Below are positions 32,724 to 37,232 of a stretch of 37,232 nucleotides of DNA, piece by piece. The notes below the pieces were generated by a model that saw only the letters and a program-made list of their open reading frames with translations, did no database searches and was not told the origin of the DNA. Position 1 is the stretch's first letter. Every line of letters starts with the position of its first letter. Location of the stretch: the NCBI GenBank assembly GCA_964423615.1, contig CAYRFQ010000078.1, positions 1-37,232 of the forward strand, in the 5' to 3' direction. The position numbers and the translations under genes were made by a program. This stretch comes from CAYRFQ01 sp964423615 (GTDB lineage: Bacteria > Planctomycetota > Planctomycetia > Gemmatales > Gemmataceae).

Positions 32724-33914
32724 ATGAGCAACACGTTAGTACAAGAAGTATTACAGTCCGAACTGACCGATCTCGAAACCAAAGGTCTGTACAAACACGA
32801 ACGCGAAATTGAAGGACCGCAGGGCCCAGCGATCCAAGTGGCTGGACAAGAGGTCATCAACTTTTGTGCCAACAATTACTTGGGGCTGGCGAACCATCCC
32901 GAGATCGTCAAAGCGGCACACGACGGATTAGAGAAATACGGTTTTGGAATGGCATCAGTCCGCTTCATCTGCGGAACCCAGGATCAACACCGGGACTTGG
33001 AACAAGCCATCGCCAAGTTCTACGGCAAACAAGACACGATTTTGTACACCTCTTGTTTTGATGCCAACGGCGGTCTGTTCGAATCAATCCTGACCGACCA
33101 GGACGCGATTTTGAGTGATGAACTCAACCACGCCAGCATCATCGACGGCATCCGACTGTGTAAGGCCAAACGGTTTCGGTACAAGCATTCCGACATGAGC
33201 GATCTGGAGCAACACCTGCGGGATTCCCAAGATTGCCGGATGCGCATGATCGCCACCGACGGTGTGTTTTCGATGGACGGGGATGTCGCCAGGCTCCCCG
33301 ACATCTGCGAGTTGGCCGACAAGTACAACGCCATCGTGATGATCGATGATTGTCACGCCACCGGATTCATGGGTGCGAACGGCCGTGGGAGCTTGGAAGA
33401 ACTGGGCGTATTGGATCGCATCGATATCGTGACAAGCACGCTCGGAAAAGCCCTTGGTGGTGCGGTTGGAGGGTACACCGTTTCGCACCAGTCTGTTGTC
33501 GATTACCTACGGCAGCGTTCGCGGCCGTACTTATTCTCGAATGCACTCCCGCCGACTGTGACCAGCGCCTCACTGAAGGCGCTCGAACTGGTCGCCGGCG
33601 CCAAGGAACTCCGGGAAAAATTGCAAAAGAACGCCTTGTTGATGCGAGAAAAACTCGAAGCGGCTGGTTTCACGCTCAAGCCTGGTCACCATCCCATCAT
33701 GCCCGTCATGCTCGGGGACGCAGCGCTTGCGACGAAAATGGCCGACCGCCTACTCGAGTTCGGGATCTATGTGATTGCCTTCAGCTTCCCCGTCGTGCCT
33801 CGTGAACAAGCCCGAATCCGAATTCAGATGTCGGCGGCTCACGAAGTCGAACACATCGAAAAAACTGTGGAAGCGTTCACGACGGTCGGAAAGGAACTCG
33901 GAGTCATTTCTTGA
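32724..33914 (+). CDS. kbl: glycine C-acetyltransferase (2-amino-3-ketobutyrate CoA ligase)
   Basis: A 396-residue PLP enzyme that interconverts 2-amino-3-oxobutanoate plus CoA with glycine and acetyl-CoA, the second step of threonine breakdown through threonine dehydrogenase. The frame is open from 32649, but the Met at 32724 gives the usual family length of about 397. Motifs are NFCANNYLGLANHP, SVRFICGTQDQHRDLE, DDCHATGFMGANGRG and the PLP Lys242 in STLGKALGGAVGG. No threonine dehydrogenase (tdh) neighbour is seen. The ribosome binding site is weak. Close alternatives (serine palmitoyltransferase, 8-amino-7-oxononanoate synthase) are less likely given FICGTQDQH. Confidence 0.93.
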   Translation: MSNTLVQEVLQSELTDLETKGLYKHEREIEGPQGPAIQVAGQEVINFCANNYLGLANHPEIVKAAHDGLEKYGFGMASVRFICGTQDQHRDLEQAIAKFYGKQDTILYTSCFDANGGLFESILTDQDAILSDELNHASIIDGIRLCKAKRFRYKHSDMSDLEQHLRDSQDCRMRMIATDGVFSMDGDVARLPDICELADKYNAIVMIDDCHATGFMGANGRGSLEELGVLDRIDIVTSTLGKALGGAVGGYTVSHQSVVDYLRQRSRPYLFSNALPPTVTSASLKALELVAGAKELREKLQKNALLMREKLEAAGFTLKPGHHPIMPVMLGDAALATKMADRLLEFGIYVIAFSFPVVPREQARIRIQMSAAHEVEHIEKTVEAFTTVGKELGVIS

Positions 33915-34092
33915 TCTCCATTCGACGATTACCTTCATCGAAGCAGACATGGCGATCAAGATGGGCGAAAAAAGTGGTGATGACTTACGGGTGCATTCTG
34001 GAGTTTGCTTGCTGGACTTTCTTTCCTGAACGGTCATCACCACGAACCTGAGCCTCAACGGGTGCTCTTTGCCGCCGGGCGCTTGCATGGAA

Positions 34093-36564
34093 TTAATGAT
34101 TGAACAAAAACTCGCGACCGGTCAGGACGGCCCAAGCCAAATCTTCGTAAACTTCCCGTCGTATCATGGTTGGGTCACGGTCCGCGTCGGACATCAACTT
34201 GATTAACCGTTGTCGTTCTTTGTTCGTTGGTGGCCGAGACAGGGCCAACAGAAATATCCTATCGATGGCATCCTCGTTCGAGAGCTTTTCGTTGACCCAC
34301 GTGGTGATGCGGGATTTTTTGGCCCGGAGTTTGTCGTTGAGTGTCTTCCCGTTGTTGAGGTGCAACGCCTGGGACACGCTCGAACTCTCGGTTCGTTCAC
34401 AAGCACACGGTTGACTTCGCTCGGGCCGACCAAACGAATCCAGAAACTGCGAGACGACAAGCGTATCGGGTAGTTGCAAGGCTCGGGTTCCGAGCGGGTA
34501 GTCACCAGTTTGAGAAGTTCCATCGCCCGCCGCTGTGGCAACGCGGTTGAACTGGGTGGGGACCAGAGTGACCTGGGAATACGTGTCGAGTACGACTTCC
34601 GCCGAGAGTCGTCTGACCAAATACCGCGAATAGAATCGGTCATCGCTCTTGTTTCCAGCCATAGGTCGCGAGCTTCTTTGGTAGACCTCCGAGTTCATGA
34701 TGGTCCGGATCAGGTGCTTGACGTCATAGTTGTGGTGGACAAAGTCTTCCGCGAGGGCGTCGAGAAGTTTCGGATTGCTCGGCGGATTTGTTTCGCGCAA
34801 GTCATCCTCGGCTTCAACCAAACCACGACCCAAAAAGTTTTTCCACACGCGGTTGACCAAAGCGCGAGCAAAGTAGGGGTTGTCCTTCTTCGTCAACCAC
34901 TCGGCGAAATACTTGCGTCTGTCGTTGGGACTATCCAACGACAGAGATTTCGCTTCGAGCGGAGTGGGGGGCATGGCTAGGCCACGGCGGAGATGAAGAA
35001 CATCCCCGCTTGGTTTAGACTGGACGACGATTTCGTTCTTCCGTTTACCGTTCTTGAGCCCCACTCGAGAGAACAGATTCGCGAATTCCCAATATTGGTC
35101 TTGCGTCCACTTCTCCATGGGGTGATTGTGGCATCGAGCACACGTTATGGACATGCCCATGAATGTGACGGACGTCGTTTCCGTCAGGTCGACCACATCC
35201 TTGTGAATTACATAGTAGTTGGCGGCGCCATTGTTGAGGTTGCTTCCGCTGGCGGTGAGAATGTCCCTGGCGAAACGATCCCAGGGCTTGTTATCGGAGA
35301 CGCTCTGTCGGATGTATTGGTAAAACGCCCACATGGCTGGCTTCGACAATCGGCGACCCGAGACGAGAAGAACGTCGGACCATTTGTACGCCCAATAGTC
35401 CACGAATTCGGATCGAGACAGCAAATGTTCGATCAACCTCTCGCGTTTCTTAGGTGACTTGTCGGCAACGAATGCTCGAACTTCTTTCGGCGTGGGCAAA
35501 ATTCCTGCACTGTCCAGGTAGGCTCGTCGGATGAAAGTATAATCGTCGCACTGTGGTGAAGGCGGAATGTTCAAGGATTTCAGTTTTTCGAGAACCAATT
35601 CATCGATGAAGTTCTTTCGAGGAGCTTTGGTGAAAACGCTTGGCGGGATCCGATTGGCAAAAGGCGAAGCCACGCGGGCCACGGCGACCAAGTTCGAGTA
35701 GCCCACGGTGATGGCCGCTTCACCATGTCCCGAAACGGTCACCTTTCCACTGTCATCGACTCCGGCAACGAGATCTTCGGTGCTACTGAACCGAGCCCAA
35801 CGCGTCACATCGAGAGAGGAGCCATCGGAATACCATGCTCGAACAACGAGGTCGAGCTTGTCCTTGGGTTTGAGGACGGCTTCTTGGGGGAAGACTTCGA
35901 TTCGTAGGATATTGGGGTCGTCTTTTTTGGGGCCGGGAGCGCCGCTCGCAATCCACTCAGCGAGCACCCGAAATTCGTGGGAGTCCACAGGCAGTTTGAG
36001 ACCACCTCCATGTTCCAGAGCCGTTGTTGGCTTGCGAAGAAGGAGACTTGCCGAGGGACGCTGGAGATTGACCCGTCGCGCTTTGGCCTGCCGGGTCAAC
36101 ACGAAGTGATCGGCCTCCAGGTCGAATCCACGTAGAGATAATTTCAACCCCCCTTTGCCCGCCAAAGCACCGTGACATGCCCCCGAGTTACAACTTTGTT
36201 TGGTCAACACCGGGATGACATGATTGCGAAACGACCACTCGAACGGCTTGAGCTTAACCTTCACCGGAATGGAAGACTTGGTGTCTTCGTAAGATGCGGT
36301 AATCGTGGCCTGCCCATTCGTGACAGCTAGCACGATTCCCGATTGGTTTACTTCGACGGATGTCGGGGCCGAGGACTTGAACTTGGCTTTGGCCGTGACG
36401 TCCTTGACGACTTTTCCGTCTTTTGTGAGAAAGACAGCAAGGCGTTGCTTCGTCACCTTGTTATCCAGGGTGACTTGCGGGGGAACGATCCGCAGTTCGT
36501 TACCTCGCGTGTTTCCGCAGAAACAAAGGACGACAGTCACGAGTAAGATGGCGTATTGTTTCAT
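34093..36564 (-). CDS. DUF1549/DUF1553 domain protein with Big2-like domains and heme-like site
   Basis: An 823-residue exported protein of a family almost confined to planctomycetes and relatives. A signal peptide (MKQYAILLVTVVLCFCGN) is followed by a Big2/Ig-like segment (about 25-105) and then an unusual C-x4-CH site, C125-NSGA-C130-H131, in a cytochrome-like segment. A second Big2-like segment lies at about 225-300. DUF1549 (PSCyt2) follows with FIDELVLEKLKSLNIPPS, YLDSAGILPTPKEVRAF and CARCHNHPMEKW. DUF1553 (PSD1) forms the C-terminus (ALVNRVWKNFLGRGLVEAED, YLVRRLSAEVVLDTYSQV, LALSRPPTNKERQRL). It is probably a periplasmic redox or scaffold protein linked to polysaccharide use. The nearby upstream gene encodes a thioredoxin-like protein. 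Confidence 0.9.
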   Translation of the reverse strand: MKQYAILLVTVVLCFCGNTRGNELRIVPPQVTLDNKVTKQRLAVFLTKDGKVVKDVTAKAKFKSSAPTSVEVNQSGIVLAVTNGQATITASYEDTKSSIPVKVKLKPFEWSFRNHVIPVLTKQSCNSGACHGALAGKGGLKLSLRGFDLEADHFVLTRQAKARRVNLQRPSASLLLRKPTTALEHGGGLKLPVDSHEFRVLAEWIASGAPGPKKDDPNILRIEVFPQEAVLKPKDKLDLVVRAWYSDGSSLDVTRWARFSSTEDLVAGVDDSGKVTVSGHGEAAITVGYSNLVAVARVASPFANRIPPSVFTKAPRKNFIDELVLEKLKSLNIPPSPQCDDYTFIRRAYLDSAGILPTPKEVRAFVADKSPKKRERLIEHLLSRSEFVDYWAYKWSDVLLVSGRRLSKPAMWAFYQYIRQSVSDNKPWDRFARDILTASGSNLNNGAANYYVIHKDVVDLTETTSVTFMGMSITCARCHNHPMEKWTQDQYWEFANLFSRVGLKNGKRKNEIVVQSKPSGDVLHLRRGLAMPPTPLEAKSLSLDSPNDRRKYFAEWLTKKDNPYFARALVNRVWKNFLGRGLVEAEDDLRETNPPSNPKLLDALAEDFVHHNYDVKHLIRTIMNSEVYQRSSRPMAGNKSDDRFYSRYLVRRLSAEVVLDTYSQVTLVPTQFNRVATAAGDGTSQTGDYPLGTRALQLPDTLVVSQFLDSFGRPERSQPCACERTESSSVSQALHLNNGKTLNDKLRAKKSRITTWVNEKLSNEDAIDRIFLLALSRPPTNKERQRLIKLMSDADRDPTMIRREVYEDLAWAVLTGREFLFNH

Positions 36565-36879
36565 GGTATTGTCAGCGGGTGGGAGAAGTTCTGTACGTTC
36601 CGGGAAAGCAGTTTACCAGACGGAAATATTACCGTCTTGAGGTCATTAGACCACGGTTTCGACGGATAGCAACAGGCGAGAAGTTTCCGATATGACTTTT
36701 TTACAAACTCGGCGAAATCTGTCGGTCGAGAAGGACAGCATAGTCATCGGTGACTGAGACCAGAGTGGGCAAACCAGCGAGGTCGAGAATGGAAGAAACG
36801 AGTCGGAACAAAAGCAAAGGGGCGATCGGATAAAACCGACCGCCCCTGAAATATCAATCAAACGACCTAACCAACACGA
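36565..36879. other. intergenic region with terminator
   Basis: 315 bases between the thioredoxin-like gene's stop and the DUF1549/DUF1553 gene's start, both on the minus strand. It contains the terminator at 36819-36846 and presumably the promoter of the downstream gene. No gene was recognised. Confidence 0.45.
36819..36846 (-). terminator. Rho-independent-like terminator of the thioredoxin-like gene
   Basis: GGGGCG-A-TCGG pairs with CCGA-C-CGCCCC (10 pairs, one mismatch) around the loop ATAAAA. On the minus strand it is followed by TTTGCTTTTG, a broken T run, about 35 bases after the stop. Confidence 0.7.
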
Positions 36880-37232
36880 TTACTTGAGGATCGAGTTGAC
36901 GCCTTTGGCGACCTTCGCGATGTCCTTTTCGCTCAACATGCCTTTCACAGCATGATTGAATCGGACTCGTTTGCCCACATAGTGCATAACGGTGAAGTCG
37001 GCCATCGGGTTGACCCTGAAGCGGCTTTGTGTTGAGGTCGTGGTGAGTGCAATGTTTTTGATGCCGTTCTTTTCAGCGAACTTTCGGATCGATTCACGGA
37101 ATTCGTCGGTATTTTTACCGGTGAAATTCAGAACAGCAGCGAGTTTCTTGGACTTGTTCTGAGAAATGATCTTGTCAAGCTTCTTGGCCAAACTGGCCAA
37201 GGAGTCGTTCGGTGTCTTCGCAAACATGAAGA
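36880..37232 (-). CDS. thioredoxin-like protein, C-terminal part (cut by window edge)
   Basis: The last 117 or so residues of a gene that continues past the right edge. The visible part reads PNDSLASLAKKLDKII, KKLAAVLNFTG, IKNIALTTTSTQSRFRVNP, DFTVMHYVGKRVRFNHAV and IAKVAKGVNSIL. The alternation of beta strands (AAVLNFTG, IALTTT, FTVMHYV) and helices fits a thioredoxin fold. No CxxC is in the visible part. A Met at 37227 is not a likely start because the frame stays open to the edge. Its place before the DUF1549/DUF1553 gene may be coincidental. Confidence 0.6.
   Translation of the reverse strand, partial: FMFAKTPNDSLASLAKKLDKIISQNKSKKLAAVLNFTGKNTDEFRESIRKFAEKNGIKNIALTTTSTQSRFRVNPMADFTVMHYVGKRVRFNHAVKGMLSEKDIAKVAKGVNSILK

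Noticed and set aside
1..37232. CRISPR arrays, rRNA and tRNA genes
   Set aside because: No short regularly spaced direct repeats with unique spacers, no rRNA-like conserved blocks and no cloverleaf with a GTTCRANYC-type arm were recognised by eye. A tRNAscan-SE or Infernal run would be decisive.

Overview
The window reads as chromosome from a member of the Planctomycetota with moderate GC content. The signature genes are: a PVC-type beta-propeller/cytochrome c dehydrogenase with two CxxCH sites (709-3864); a DUF1549/DUF1553 protein with Big2-like segments and a C-x4-CH site (34093-36564); a giant secreted LamG protein that begins with the planctomycete-style LExLExRLVLSG export motif (13604-19003); remnants of an LRR gene and a formylglycine-generating-enzyme-like gene; and an extended ABC-2 permease. 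These are family-level assignments read from the sequence alone.

Layout. 1-229: minus-strand fragment of a HINT (intein-like) domain in a frame with no ATG. 709-6501: convergent PVC cytochrome gene and S9 prolyl oligopeptidase-type gene sharing a perfect hairpin terminator. 6910-10075: aldehyde dehydrogenase and class III aminotransferase, probably a catabolic pair for an omega-amino acid. 10440-13165: a graveyard of three broken genes (transposase, LRR protein, secreted protein). 13604-19003: the 1,799-residue protein built as [LamG + four 170-residue repeats] twice. 19004-20833: gene-poor, partly AT-rich DNA and a broken FGE-like gene. 20976-24223: DinB-like protein, secreted cyanophycinase-like S51 peptidase, an overlooked 55-residue membrane protein and trpS. 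24594-27188: a coiled-coil protein of unknown function, a GT39-type glycosyltransferase and a 40-residue candidate membrane peptide. 27312-32376: minus-strand run of a secreted protein of unknown function, ABC ATPase, ABC permease and an enolase-superfamily enzyme, with the last three tightly packed. 32724-33914: glycine C-acetyltransferase. 34093-37232: the DUF1549/DUF1553 protein and the C-terminal part of a thioredoxin-like protein running off the right edge.

How genes work together. The ABC ATPase and permease are two bases apart and form one exporter; the enolase-like gene follows 25 bases later. The aldehyde dehydrogenase and aminotransferase could run two consecutive steps, transamination to a semialdehyde and then oxidation. 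trpS, the 55-residue peptide and the S51 peptidase lie on one strand with short gaps. The most unusual locus is the giant repeat protein, isolated among pseudogenes on both sides, with two repeat units sharing 285 identical bases, which points to recent internal duplication or gene conversion.
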